Shown piece after piece: positions 16,756 to 25,209 of a stretch of DNA of 64,000 nucleotides; the first letter of the stretch is position 1, and the number at the start of each line of letters is the position of its first letter. The stretch spans positions 62,001 to 126,000 of the forward strand of contig JBBZIV010000002.1 of the NCBI GenBank assembly GCA_038405045.1, given 5' to 3'. A program made the translations under genes and the position numbers. Under the pieces are notes generated by a model. That model saw only the letters and a program-made list of their open reading frames with translations. It ran no database searches and was not told where the DNA came from. The DNA is from Sporobacter sp038405045 (GTDB lineage Bacteria > Bacillota > Clostridia > Oscillospirales > Oscillospiraceae).

Positions 16756-17709
16756 TTAAGACATCACGCGTTTAGCGCCGTACCAGACACGCGTGTAATA
16801 GTCGCTGTCAAGGCTTGAGATGACGACGCCGATTTTGGGCGTTGAGGCATGGACAAATTTGTTATTGCCGATGTAAATTCCAACGTGCGTCACGCTGTGC
16901 CCGCCGTTTGAGGAAAAGAAGACAAGGTCACCCGGCTGAAGGTCTGCTTTCTTAACGGACGTACCGTCATTCTTAAACTGGCTCGATGCCGTCCGATTGA
17001 CATTATAATCAAAATGACGGAAAACGTAGTAAACAAGACCAGAGCAGTCAAAACCGGACGAAGGAGACGCGCCGCCATAAACATAATTGTAACCGACATA
17101 CTGCGTGGCAAAATCAACAAGAACCTGGCGGGCCGACAGCTGCTCGGAGGAGAGCTGTGTCACGGTGACGTTGTTGGCACCCGTCTGAGCCGCGGCGGTT
17201 GTACCGGACGGCGTAGGCGTCGCCACAATGCTTACAAAATCAGATCGTATATAGCCCGTTTTGCCGCTATATTTGACTTTATACCAGCCATTATTGATGC
17301 CGATGACACTAACGACCGCGGCGTTCTTGCAGGTGCACAGTAAAGTTCCCGATGTTGAGGGTGTTGCACGCATGGAGACGCTGTCACCTGTGACGCTGCC
17401 GATTGCATTGAAATTTTCTGCTTTTAAAACGTTCGACAGATACATCGTCGCGACGTACCCGACGGTCCCGTTATAATTGACGCGATACCAGTCGCTGCTC
17501 GTCTGCTCGAGAACGACCATCTTTTCGTTATGTGCAACGGTTGCAACGATCGGTAATGAAGTATCCGGCCCCGAGCGAATGTTGAGACTGGAGGCGGAAA
17601 CGGTCGCTGCGCCGTAGGCAATGCTGCCGGCTGCGGCTGTTATGTATTGTGCTGTTAACAGGACCGATAAGACCATCAGCACAGCGAAAAGCTTATTGAA
17701 TAATCGCAA
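16756..17709 (-). CDS. Secreted NlpC/P60 peptidoglycan hydrolase with two SH3b domains
   Basis: 317-aa exported cell-wall endopeptidase. The signal peptide is about 1-27. Two bacterial SH3 domains follow (about 36-96, VSASSLNIRSGPDTS; and 104-162, VSMRATPSTSGTL). After a Thr/Ala linker comes a C-terminal NlpC/P60 domain with catalytic Cys222 (FDCSGLV), His275 (THVGIY) and His287 (FVHAS). The family cuts the D-Glu-diaminopimelate bond of stem peptides. The start is TTG with AAGGTG 9 nt upstream. First of several minus-strand single-gene units. Confidence 0.92.
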   Translation of the reverse strand: MRLFNKLFAVLMVLSVLLTAQYITAAAGSIAYGAATVSASSLNIRSGPDTSLPIVATVAHNEKMVVLEQTSSDWYRVNYNGTVGYVATMYLSNVLKAENFNAIGSVTGDSVSMRATPSTSGTLLCTCKNAAVVSVIGINNGWYKVKYSGKTGYIRSDFVSIVATPTPSGTTAAAQTGANNVTVTQLSSEQLSARQVLVDFATQYVGYNYVYGGASPSSGFDCSGLVYYVFRHFDYNVNRTASSQFKNDGTSVKKADLQPGDLVFFSSNGGHSVTHVGIYIGNNKFVHASTPKIGVVISSLDSDYYTRVWYGAKRVMS

Positions 17710-17735
17710 AACACATCACACCTTTCCGATTGCGC

Positions 17736-18032
17736 TTATTTTGAATTCAATGCCCTGTCAAGCCAGACGGCGGCAACATCTATTGCCGCATACAAGCTAT
17801 TTTTCTCGCTTTTTTTAACGACTCTGTCACGTGACTTTAAATCGGGATCCGTAAGCTGCAGCTGCACGATGATTTTCGTCGCCACATCCATATCTTTAAC
17901 CTTTTTCGTTTCCGTGACCTGAAGCATGATTATATATTTATCGGACATGCTGCCGTAATAGATGAGATTATCCTTGCGTCTGAGTGGATGACCCTTATAC
18001 TCTAATAGTGATTCTGCCGAAGCTGTGGACAT
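17736..18032 (-). CDS. Conserved small protein of unknown function
   Basis: 98-aa cytosolic protein that I do not assign to a named family. It begins MSTASAESLLEYKGHPLRR and contains IYYGSMSDKYIIMLQV, a long charged/hydrophobic strand pattern and a final AIDVAAVWLDRAL. It has no membrane helix or signal peptide. The chosen ATG has AAAGGGGG upstream, and a near-consensus sigma-A promoter lies just beyond, so it is clearly a real, well-expressed gene. The NlpC/P60 gene starts 27 bp downstream and may be cotranscribed. It looks like a conserved clostridial hypothetical protein. Confidence 0.75.
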   Translation of the reverse strand: MSTASAESLLEYKGHPLRRKDNLIYYGSMSDKYIIMLQVTETKKVKDMDVATKIIVQLQLTDPDLKSRDRVVKKSEKNSLYAAIDVAAVWLDRALNSK

Positions 18033-18062
18033 ACTTCGCCCCCTTTCTATGATTGTAACGGA

Positions 18063-18091
18063 ATTGTAACACATTGTTTCCCAGATGTCAA
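18063..18091 (-). promoter_or_regulatory. Sigma-A promoter of the 98-aa gene
   Basis: Minus strand TTGACA, 17-bp spacer, TACAAT, 31 bp upstream of the start codon. The spacing is ideal. Confidence 0.82.
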
Positions 18092-18197
18092 TATAAAAAG
18101 CACCAATTCCGGTCAATATAGACAATGTCACTGTCAAAGCATGATATGATTGGTATAAATTATACAATAAGGACATAAATGCCGGCAGAAAATATAA

Positions 18198-18230
18198 AAA
18201 ACAGCCGATGACGTGTCATCGGCTGTTTTA
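18198..18230 (-). terminator. Terminator after ireB
   Basis: Long perfect stem AAAACAGCCGATGAC / GTCATCGGCTGTTTT with a 2-nt centre, followed on the minus strand by TATATTTTC. The symmetry makes it potentially bidirectional. Confidence 0.85.
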
Positions 18231-18255
18231 AAATGTGATGAAGATTGCGGCCAGG

Positions 18256-18498
18256 TTATTTCTCCAGATAGAATTTAACAAGCTCTTGCAGGAGCTCGTC
18301 CCTATCGAGGCGACAGATGAGGCTGCGGGCGTTGTTATAATTTGTAATATAGGTGGGGTCTTCCGATAAAATATAGCCGACAATCTGATTGACCGGATTG
18401 TAGCCTTTAACACGCAGCGATTCATAAACCGAGGAGAGTATTTCGCGTGTCTCGGTTCTTGTTGTCACGACATCAAATTTTCTCGTATATCCGTCCAT
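18256..18498 (-). CDS. ireB: IreB-family regulatory phosphoprotein (UPF0297/YrzL)
   Basis: 80-aa protein with the family hallmark ESLRVKGYNPVNQIVGYILSEDP, cut here as VKGYNPVNQIVGYILS, and a C-terminal RDELLQELVKFYLEK. IreB is a substrate of the PASTA kinase IreK in Enterococcus and influences cephalosporin tolerance. The N-terminal Thr pair (VVTTRTET) falls where IreB is phosphorylated. In most Firmicutes it sits between alaS and yrrK; here it stands alone. ATG 18498 has AGGAGG 8 nt upstream. Confidence 0.9.
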   Translation of the reverse strand: MDGYTRKFDVVTTRTETREILSSVYESLRVKGYNPVNQIVGYILSEDPTYITNYNNARSLICRLDRDELLQELVKFYLEK

Positions 18499-18636
18499 CA
18501 CGATGCCCTCCTTGCATAATCAAATGCGCTCACGATAGATACACAACAATATTATAACAAATTTTAGCAGTGTGTAAAGCCGATTGTGTTACAATTTCAT
18601 GACAAAAACCACAAGATGTTAGCAAATAGAACAAAA

Positions 18637-19032
18637 TTACATATCCATCTGCTCTTTGCCAAACGGCTCCGGCAGTAAGGCTGTTAGCGGATAGCTGACG
18701 TAACGCCCGTCCGAACGCGAGCAAAGCACTTCAATCCGCGGCGAAAATTCCCACAAAACCTGACGGCAGGTGCCGCATGGGAAGCAATAGGCGTTCGTAT
18801 CAGCATAGATGGCAATACGCTTAAAGCTACGGTGACCGGCACTGACTGCACTGGCAACGGCAGCCCGTTCGGCACAAAGTGTGCACTCCAGCGCGGCGTT
18901 TTCAATTTTGCTGCCGGTGAAAACAGTGCCGTCTTCACACTCCAGTGCAGCACCGACGGCAAAACGCGAATAAGGGGCATAAGCGTTCTTCACGGCATTG
19001 GCCGCTTTTTCAATCAAATTTCTGTCTGTCAT
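18637..19032 (-). CDS. cdd: Cytidine deaminase
   Basis: 131-aa zinc enzyme converting (deoxy)cytidine to (deoxy)uridine for pyrimidine salvage. Zinc and catalytic residues are visible: C53 and E55 in LCAERAA, and C86 and C89 in PCGTCRQVL. The N-terminal APYSRFAVGAAL substrate loop is intact. GGGAGG precedes the ATG. Monocistronic by appearance, between ireB and purL. Confidence 0.95.
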   Translation of the reverse strand: MTDRNLIEKAANAVKNAYAPYSRFAVGAALECEDGTVFTGSKIENAALECTLCAERAAVASAVSAGHRSFKRIAIYADTNAYCFPCGTCRQVLWEFSPRIEVLCSRSDGRYVSYPLTALLPEPFGKEQMDM

Positions 19033-19093
19033 GGCGTCCTCCCGTTCCGGAATAACCGGTACTCATAGAAAAATGCCGTTTCGTCCGCGGTGT

Positions 19094-22000
19094 TTAGATA
19101 AAGTAGCGAACACCGCTTTCGAAAATTGGCTGATGCTTATTGCCGACAATGTTTTTCGCGACATATGCGCCGCGGCGCTCGGTATGCGCCATCTTGCCAA
19201 AAACGCGCCCATCTGGGCTTGTAATGCCCTCAACAGCCATAACTGAACCGTTCGGGTTTAGGAGAATGTCCATCGACGGTGTGCCGGAAGCATCGCAGTA
19301 CTGCGTGGCGAGCTGCCCGCTGGCAAGCAAGCCTTTTATCGTCTCATTAGAGGCAATAAAGCGCCCCTCACCGTGCGAAACGGGAATCGCATGCACGTCG
19401 CCAACTTGGCAGAGGTTCATCCACGGCGAGTGGACGGACGCAACACGCGTATAAACGTATCTGGACTGGTGACGGCCAATCAGGTTGTAAGTCAACGTCG
19501 GGCAAGCCGCGTCCGTCTGCCGGATTTCACCAAAGGGAACGAGCCCGAGCTTGATGAGCGCCTGAAAACCATTGCAGATGCCGAGCATGAGACCATCACG
19601 GTTGTACAAAAGATCATGGACGGCGTCCGTAATGCGCGGATTCCTGTAAAAGGCCGTAATAAATTTAGCCGAGCCGTCCGGCTCATCGCCGCCGGAAAAA
19701 CCGCCGGGCAGAATAATAATCTGGCTGTTCCGGATCGCCTTTTCAACAGCGTCAACGGACTCTTCCAAAAAAGATGACGTTAAGTTGCGGACCAGTTTCG
19801 TGTCGGCAATGCCGCCAGCCGCGATGACGGCCCGGGCTGTATCGATTTCGCAGTTGGTGCCGGGAAAAGCGGTGATGACCGCGCGCGGCTTGGCAAACGA
19901 TTGCTTTGGCGTGAGAAGGCACTTGTCTGGAAAACTGACAGCTGGAACCGGAGCCGTTTCACCGGCTTTTGTTTTAAAAACATCCTCGAGCGTCTGTTCC
20001 CAGCGCTCGCATAAAGGTTGAAGGTCAATCGTTTCTGCCTCGAAAACGAATACGGGGGTTTCGGAAATGCGACCAAGGGGCAGCGCCCCGTCGACAGGGC
20101 CGGTCACTTCCGCAATAATTGATCCAATGGGCGCTGAAAAAAGGGTATCGATGTCCAAGCCTAAGTCTGCCGTTAAGCCGAGATGATTGCCGAGCGCCAT
20201 TTTAAAGAGGCCTTCGGCAATACCGCCGCTTGTGACGGCCCAAGCTGAGACAATAACGCCGTGCCCGGCAAGCTGATGGACGGTTTTCCAAACTTGCTTC
20301 GTTTCAGAAAGCGTCCGCCCGGCTTTGAAGAGCACAACGGCGTTCCCAGGCTGCTTGAATTCAGGGGATAGGACGCGCGACGCGTCATTTGGCGCGACGG
20401 CAAATGAAATGAGAGACGGCGGCACGTCAAGCTCGTTAAAAGAGCCGGACATGCTGTCTTTGCCGCCGATGGCGGCAAGTTCCAAGTCCATCTGTGCTTC
20501 TAAGGCACCGAGGAGGGCGGACAGCGGCTTACCCCAACGGACAGCGTCGTGCCGCAGGCGCTCAAAATACTCCTGAAACGAAAGATAAACGGCGTCGGGG
20601 TCGCACCCGGCTGCAACAAGTTTGGCGACTGAGGTCACAACAGCAGTTTTAGCCCCTTCAAAGGGGTTTTGCGCGGACAAAAACGGGTCAAAACCGAAGG
20701 ACATGACAGAACAAGTCGATGTCTGCCCGGAAAAAGCGGGCAGGAGCGCCGCCATCACCTGCGCCGGTGTGCGCTGCGTTTTGCCGCCAAAAGGCATTAA
20801 GACGCTGCCGGCCCCAATTGAGCTGTCAAAGCGCTCAATAAGGCCGCGCTGGGAGCACGCGTTCAACCCGCCGACGAGTGCTAGAAAGCGCTCGCCGAGG
20901 GATGCTCTAGATGAATCGGCTTGCTCCGCCGGAAGCGGCGGCACAACGGCCGAGATATGCTTTTCAGAGCCGTTGGACGCCAGAAATTCACGGCTTAAAT
21001 CCGCGATCACCTTGCCCTCAAAGCGCATGACAAGACGGGGCGATTCCGTCACCTCAGCGACGACGTAAGCTTCGAGATTCTCCTTGGCCGCTTTTTCAAT
21101 AAAAGCTGAGACATTTTCCGGTGCCACGACGACGGCCATGCGTTCCTGTGACTCGGAAATGGCAATTTCCGTACCGGTTAAGCCGTCGTATTTTTTCCGG
21201 ACACGGGAAAGGTCAATCGACAGACCGTCGGCCAGCTCGCCGATGGCAACCGAAACGCCGCCCGCGCCAAAATCGTTGCAGCGCTTGATCATGGCCGTGA
21301 CAGCCGGGCCAAGAAACAAGCGCTGGATTTTGCGCTCTTCCGGCGCGTTGCCTTTTTGAACCTCCGAAGCCATCGTGACAAGTGAGGCATCGTTGTGCGT
21401 CTTGGAGGACCCCGTCGCGCCACCGATGCCGTCGCGGCCTGTCCGGCCGCCGAGCAGCAAAACTTGATCGCCTGGGGCGGGCGTCAGGCGAACAACGTCC
21501 TTCGCCCGAACGGCACCGACAACGGCACCAATCTCCATGCGCTTGGCGACATAGCCGGGGTGGTAGCACTCATGAACAAGCCCGGTTGCCAGGCCGATTT
21601 GATTACCATAGGACGAATAGCCCTGTGCGGCTGTCACCGTCAGCTTGCGCTGCGGGAGCTTGCCGGGCAGCGTGTCCATAATCGCAACGCGCGGGTCGCC
21701 GGAGCCTGTTACGCGCATGGCCTGATAAACATACGCTCTGCCGGATAGCGGGTCTCTGATGGCTCCGCCGATGCATGTTGCAGCACCGCCAAACGGCTCA
21801 ATTTCGGTCGGGTGGTTATGTGTTTCATTCTTGAACATCAACAGCCAGTCTTCCTTTTCACCGTTGACTGTCGCGTCGACATGAATGGAGCAGGCGTTGA
21901 TCTCATCGGAGATGTCGATGTTTTTCAAAAGACCGCGCTTGGCAAGCGCTTTGGCCGCGATGGTCGCGATGTCCATCAGTGTTTCAGGGCGCTTGGCCGC

Positions 22001-22792
22001 TTTGTCGCCATAAACCTCGTTTCGGAGGTCTTTGTATCTGGTATAGGCGCGGGAAACGGCCTCATCCTCGATGTTAATATCGTCAAGATGTGTGCCAAAG
22101 GTTGTGTGGCGGCAATGGTCGGACCAGTATGTGTCAATCAGCCTGATTTCCGTCTCGGTCGGGTCGCGCTGCTCGGTCCGGCGGAAATAGGCCTGCATAA
22201 AGCGCAGATCGTCCATGTCCATAGCCAGCCCAAAGGTGTCATGCAGGCGCGAAAGCACTGCATCGTCGGCGTCAATAAAACCGCTCACAACGCCGACGGG
22301 TGCCGGAACAATTGTTTCCTGATACAGTGTTTCAGGTTTTTCAAGACCGGCACGGCGCGTTTCAACAGGGTTAATGAGATAATCAGATAGGCGATTTTTA
22401 TCCGTTTCGTTGAGAGTACCGACAAACACATAGATTTTTGCCGCTTTAACGGCAGGCCGGTCAAGGCATGTGAGCATTTGGATGCACTGCGCGCAGGAAT
22501 CGGCACGCTGGTCAAACTGCCCGGGGAGGGCCTCGACGCCTAAAACCCAATTATCGCCGGTAAAGGCCGGCAACGCTTCGTCATAACAATCGTCAACCTG
22601 CGGCTCGGAAAAGACGGTGCCGCGCGCCTTATTATAAATATCTTCCGTTATGCCTTCAACGTCGTACCGGTTGAAAATTCGGACGGCTTGAAGGTCTTTT
22701 AAACCGAGAAAATCGCGCAGATCGACGGAAAGGCCTTGCGCTTCAATATCATAGCCGGGCCTTTTTTCTGTGTAGCATCTGTAGACGTGCAT
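19094..22792 (-). CDS. purL: Phosphoribosylformylglycinamidine synthase, fused PurL-PurQ type
   Basis: 1232-aa single-chain FGAM synthase (purine step 4) with synthetase and glutaminase on one polypeptide. The N-terminal part includes TYWSDHCRHTTF, then KNETHNHPTEIEPFGGAATC and the GGRTGRDGIGGATGSS nucleotide segment. The C-terminal class-I glutaminase has nucleophile Cys in MLGICNGFQALIKLG and a SHGEGRF segment carrying the catalytic His region. The long form is typical of Proteobacteria and of a clostridial subgroup, unlike the split PurL/PurQ/PurS of Bacillus. No other purine genes are adjacent. AAGGGG precedes the ATG. Confidence 0.95.
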   Translation of the reverse strand: MHVYRCYTEKRPGYDIEAQGLSVDLRDFLGLKDLQAVRIFNRYDVEGITEDIYNKARGTVFSEPQVDDCYDEALPAFTGDNWVLGVEALPGQFDQRADSCAQCIQMLTCLDRPAVKAAKIYVFVGTLNETDKNRLSDYLINPVETRRAGLEKPETLYQETIVPAPVGVVSGFIDADDAVLSRLHDTFGLAMDMDDLRFMQAYFRRTEQRDPTETEIRLIDTYWSDHCRHTTFGTHLDDINIEDEAVSRAYTRYKDLRNEVYGDKAAKRPETLMDIATIAAKALAKRGLLKNIDISDEINACSIHVDATVNGEKEDWLLMFKNETHNHPTEIEPFGGAATCIGGAIRDPLSGRAYVYQAMRVTGSGDPRVAIMDTLPGKLPQRKLTVTAAQGYSSYGNQIGLATGLVHECYHPGYVAKRMEIGAVVGAVRAKDVVRLTPAPGDQVLLLGGRTGRDGIGGATGSSKTHNDASLVTMASEVQKGNAPEERKIQRLFLGPAVTAMIKRCNDFGAGGVSVAIGELADGLSIDLSRVRKKYDGLTGTEIAISESQERMAVVVAPENVSAFIEKAAKENLEAYVVAEVTESPRLVMRFEGKVIADLSREFLASNGSEKHISAVVPPLPAEQADSSRASLGERFLALVGGLNACSQRGLIERFDSSIGAGSVLMPFGGKTQRTPAQVMAALLPAFSGQTSTCSVMSFGFDPFLSAQNPFEGAKTAVVTSVAKLVAAGCDPDAVYLSFQEYFERLRHDAVRWGKPLSALLGALEAQMDLELAAIGGKDSMSGSFNELDVPPSLISFAVAPNDASRVLSPEFKQPGNAVVLFKAGRTLSETKQVWKTVHQLAGHGVIVSAWAVTSGGIAEGLFKMALGNHLGLTADLGLDIDTLFSAPIGSIIAEVTGPVDGALPLGRISETPVFVFEAETIDLQPLCERWEQTLEDVFKTKAGETAPVPAVSFPDKCLLTPKQSFAKPRAVITAFPGTNCEIDTARAVIAAGGIADTKLVRNLTSSFLEESVDAVEKAIRNSQIIILPGGFSGGDEPDGSAKFITAFYRNPRITDAVHDLLYNRDGLMLGICNGFQALIKLGLVPFGEIRQTDAACPTLTYNLIGRHQSRYVYTRVASVHSPWMNLCQVGDVHAIPVSHGEGRFIASNETIKGLLASGQLATQYCDASGTPSMDILLNPNGSVMAVEGITSPDGRVFGKMAHTERRGAYVAKNIVGNKHQPIFESGVRYFI

Positions 22793-22810
22793 AGTTGCCC
22801 CTTCCCCTGG

Positions 22811-24403
22811 TCAGCCGAGATTGATTTTCCAAGACGTCAGCCCATAAAAAACATCGGACTGCGTCGGGTTTAAACCGCTGATAACATTTCTGTTGGCGTG
22901 GACGGTATATTGCCTGTATAAAATCGGGATGATCGGATCGGTTGAATCGACATAAGCGCACAGCTGCGCGGCCGCCGTTTTTTCGGTTTCATCGTCCGAC
23001 GCGGCCAGTAATGCGTTAATACGCGTCTGGCAGGCCGTTGTCCCGGCGTGGCCGTAATCAACCGAACCGCCGGGCGCCAATAGCGCAGAAAGATCATTAT
23101 CGGCGGGCAGATAGACATCGCCGTAATACATATCGAAATTACCGTTTTTTAAAGCCTCAACATAAGCGCTCCAGGATAGCGGCTTGAGTTCAACATTGAT
23201 ACCGACCTTTTTTAGCGAATCAACGACCTGTTGGGCTGCGGCGACCTTGTAACTGTTGTCGGCATTGACGATGAAGGTGAGCTTAAAAGGGACAAGCGTA
23301 TTGCCGGAGCTCGGGAATTCAAGGAAACCGTCCGTATCGTCATCGCGCATCCCGAGCGATGAGAAGATGCTCGACAGCTCGCTGAGCGTATCGGTAATCT
23401 GCGGCTCCCAAGCTGTATCGTAAAACTTATAATTCGGGCTTAGAATAAGCGGTGCTGCAAGGGCATGACCGTTGTAAACGGCGCTCACGATGCTTTTTCG
23501 GTCAATTATAAGCGAAAAAGCGTTGCGGATTTTCGCGTTCGACAAGACGCGGTTATGCAGGTTAAAGCCGACATACTGCAAAATCGTCGTATTATAATAG
23601 CGAATTTCATGGTCGTTTAAAATATTGATTTCCGAGGCATCGGCCGGGTCGTCCCAGAACATGTCGACGGCCTGCGAGGAAAATTCAACCGATAGGTCTG
23701 AGTTCGTGCAGTCCTTTAAATAGATCTCAGAAACGGGAATTTTAGCGGCATCGCGATATGTGGTGAGGGCGACGAGATGGGCCGAGCCTGTATCATCATA
23801 ATAATATGGGCCAGAGCCCGCCGGGTGGGTGCTGTTGATGGCGCCGCTTTTAATAATCGGTACATCTAAAAGCTCCGGCAGCTTATAATTTGCTTTGGTG
23901 AGCGTGATCTTCAGCGTGAGGGCGTCGACTGTCGAGATGCCTGAAAGAGCCCCAAAGCGACCGGCAAAACGGCCGAGTTGACTGGCCCAGTTAAGTGAAT
24001 ACTTGACGTCGGCCGCATTGAGGGTTGACCCGTCGCTCATGGCAACGCCGGATTTTAGCGTGATGGTATATGTTTTGCCGTCGGATGATGTTGAAAAGCT
24101 GTCACAGAGGACGGACTCGGCTTCCATTTTGTCATTCAGAACAAAGAGCCCCTCATACATCAGCGGTGCCAGCGCCATATTATCCGGCGAAGTTCCCGTA
24201 ATTGGATTGAGCGTTTGGCCCGCGGCATACCGAATTGTGAAGACGTGATCGGAGGCATTTGAAGCGCCCGCCGTTACGCCGGGGGAGGCGCTGGACGCCG
24301 GATCATCAGATGATTTGGATGATGACGCACAGGAAGACAGTGTCGCCGCCAAAAGGGCGCCGACGAGCAGCAGGGCAAGCGATTTTTTAAAATGCCGTTT
24401 CAA
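22811..24403 (-). CDS. ABC transporter solute-binding lipoprotein, family 5 (oligopeptide/nickel type)
   Basis: 530-aa extracellular binding protein. N-terminal lipoprotein signal: KRHFKKSLALLLVGALLAAT then LSSC, the lipobox cysteine at about residue 24, followed by a Ser/Ala-rich linker. The mature part has the family 5 pattern NPITGTSPDNMAL, YTITLKSGVAMSDGSTLNAADV and later GFNLHNRVLSNAKIRNAFSL. No permease or ATPase genes are adjacent, so it is an orphan. The start is TTG 24403, which overlaps the pgeF stop (TTGA), with AAAGGAAG 8 nt upstream. The ligand is unknown; peptides are the usual guess. Confidence 0.85.
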   Translation of the reverse strand: MKRHFKKSLALLLVGALLAATLSSCASSSKSSDDPASSASPGVTAGASNASDHVFTIRYAAGQTLNPITGTSPDNMALAPLMYEGLFVLNDKMEAESVLCDSFSTSSDGKTYTITLKSGVAMSDGSTLNAADVKYSLNWASQLGRFAGRFGALSGISTVDALTLKITLTKANYKLPELLDVPIIKSGAINSTHPAGSGPYYYDDTGSAHLVALTTYRDAAKIPVSEIYLKDCTNSDLSVEFSSQAVDMFWDDPADASEINILNDHEIRYYNTTILQYVGFNLHNRVLSNAKIRNAFSLIIDRKSIVSAVYNGHALAAPLILSPNYKFYDTAWEPQITDTLSELSSIFSSLGMRDDDTDGFLEFPSSGNTLVPFKLTFIVNADNSYKVAAAQQVVDSLKKVGINVELKPLSWSAYVEALKNGNFDMYYGDVYLPADNDLSALLAPGGSVDYGHAGTTACQTRINALLAASDDETEKTAAAQLCAYVDSTDPIIPILYRQYTVHANRNVISGLNPTQSDVFYGLTSWKINLG

Positions 24404-25206
24404 TGGGCGCTTCCTTTCAGCATGATCACGGTGGCCTGGCTTCCCCGCTGTCCCTTCGTGACGCGGTGCGACCAGTATTTTGTGTTGGAGCAGGCCGTGC
24501 ATTCCGGTGAAACGTCGATATTCTCCGCCTTTAACCCCGCGCGGCTCAAAAGAAACGTGTTAATACCTTTCAAGTCGACGTTAAACGTGCTGTCATCTGC
24601 TCGGATGAAATTCGACGCGGCTGCGCCGATAAGGGCTGAAACAGCGGCGGTGACATCTTTCCCCGTTTCAAAGCAGCATTGAGAGATACAGGGCCCAATG
24701 GCCGCACGGAGGTTTTTCGGGTGCGTCCCGAAACACGCAGCCATTTTCCGGACGGCCGCACCGGCAATGTCTGCCACCGTCCCGCGCCAGCCCGCATGAA
24801 CGGCACCGACGGCGTGCGCTTGGGGGTCAAATAGTAACATCGGGACACAATCCGCCGTGAAGATAACGAGCGGCACGTTTATCGCCGCCGTGACGAGACC
24901 GTCAGCCTCAAACGGGACGGGCTGGAACACATCCACACGGTCTTCTTTTGTGACAAGACGAACCTCAGCCCCATGTACCTGCCGGGAAAAGACAAAGCCG
25001 CCGGCTGGAAGACCGAGGGATGCGGCAAGCAGCTGATAGTTTTCCCGGACGGCAGTCGGGTCATCCCCGACGTTCTGGCCGAGATTCAACGATGCGTGTA
25101 TGCCGCGGCTGACACCGCCACCGCGCGTTGTAAAGGCATGGGTGACAGTCAGAAGCGATGACGTCATAAAAGGGATGCCGCCCACGCTTTTCTCTGCAAA
25201 TGACAT
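24400..25206 (-). CDS. pgeF: Peptidoglycan editing factor PgeF (YfiH/laccase-domain protein)
   Basis: 268-aa YfiH-family protein, known in E. coli to remove mis-incorporated residues from peptidoglycan precursors; related proteins also act as purine nucleoside phosphorylases. The metal-site segments are intact: RQVHGAEV, TADCVPMLL and HAGWRGT, with a C-terminal CFETGKDV and PECTACSNTKYWSHR. The ATG lies 4 bp beyond the secA stop, and no independent ribosome site is seen, so it is probably coupled to secA. Confidence 0.9.
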   Translation of the reverse strand: MSFAEKSVGGIPFMTSSLLTVTHAFTTRGGGVSRGIHASLNLGQNVGDDPTAVRENYQLLAASLGLPAGGFVFSRQVHGAEVRLVTKEDRVDVFQPVPFEADGLVTAAINVPLVIFTADCVPMLLFDPQAHAVGAVHAGWRGTVADIAGAAVRKMAACFGTHPKNLRAAIGPCISQCCFETGKDVTAAVSALIGAAASNFIRADDSTFNVDLKGINTFLLSRAGLKAENIDVSPECTACSNTKYWSHRVTKGQRGSQATVIMLKGSAH

Positions 25207-25209
25207 AAT

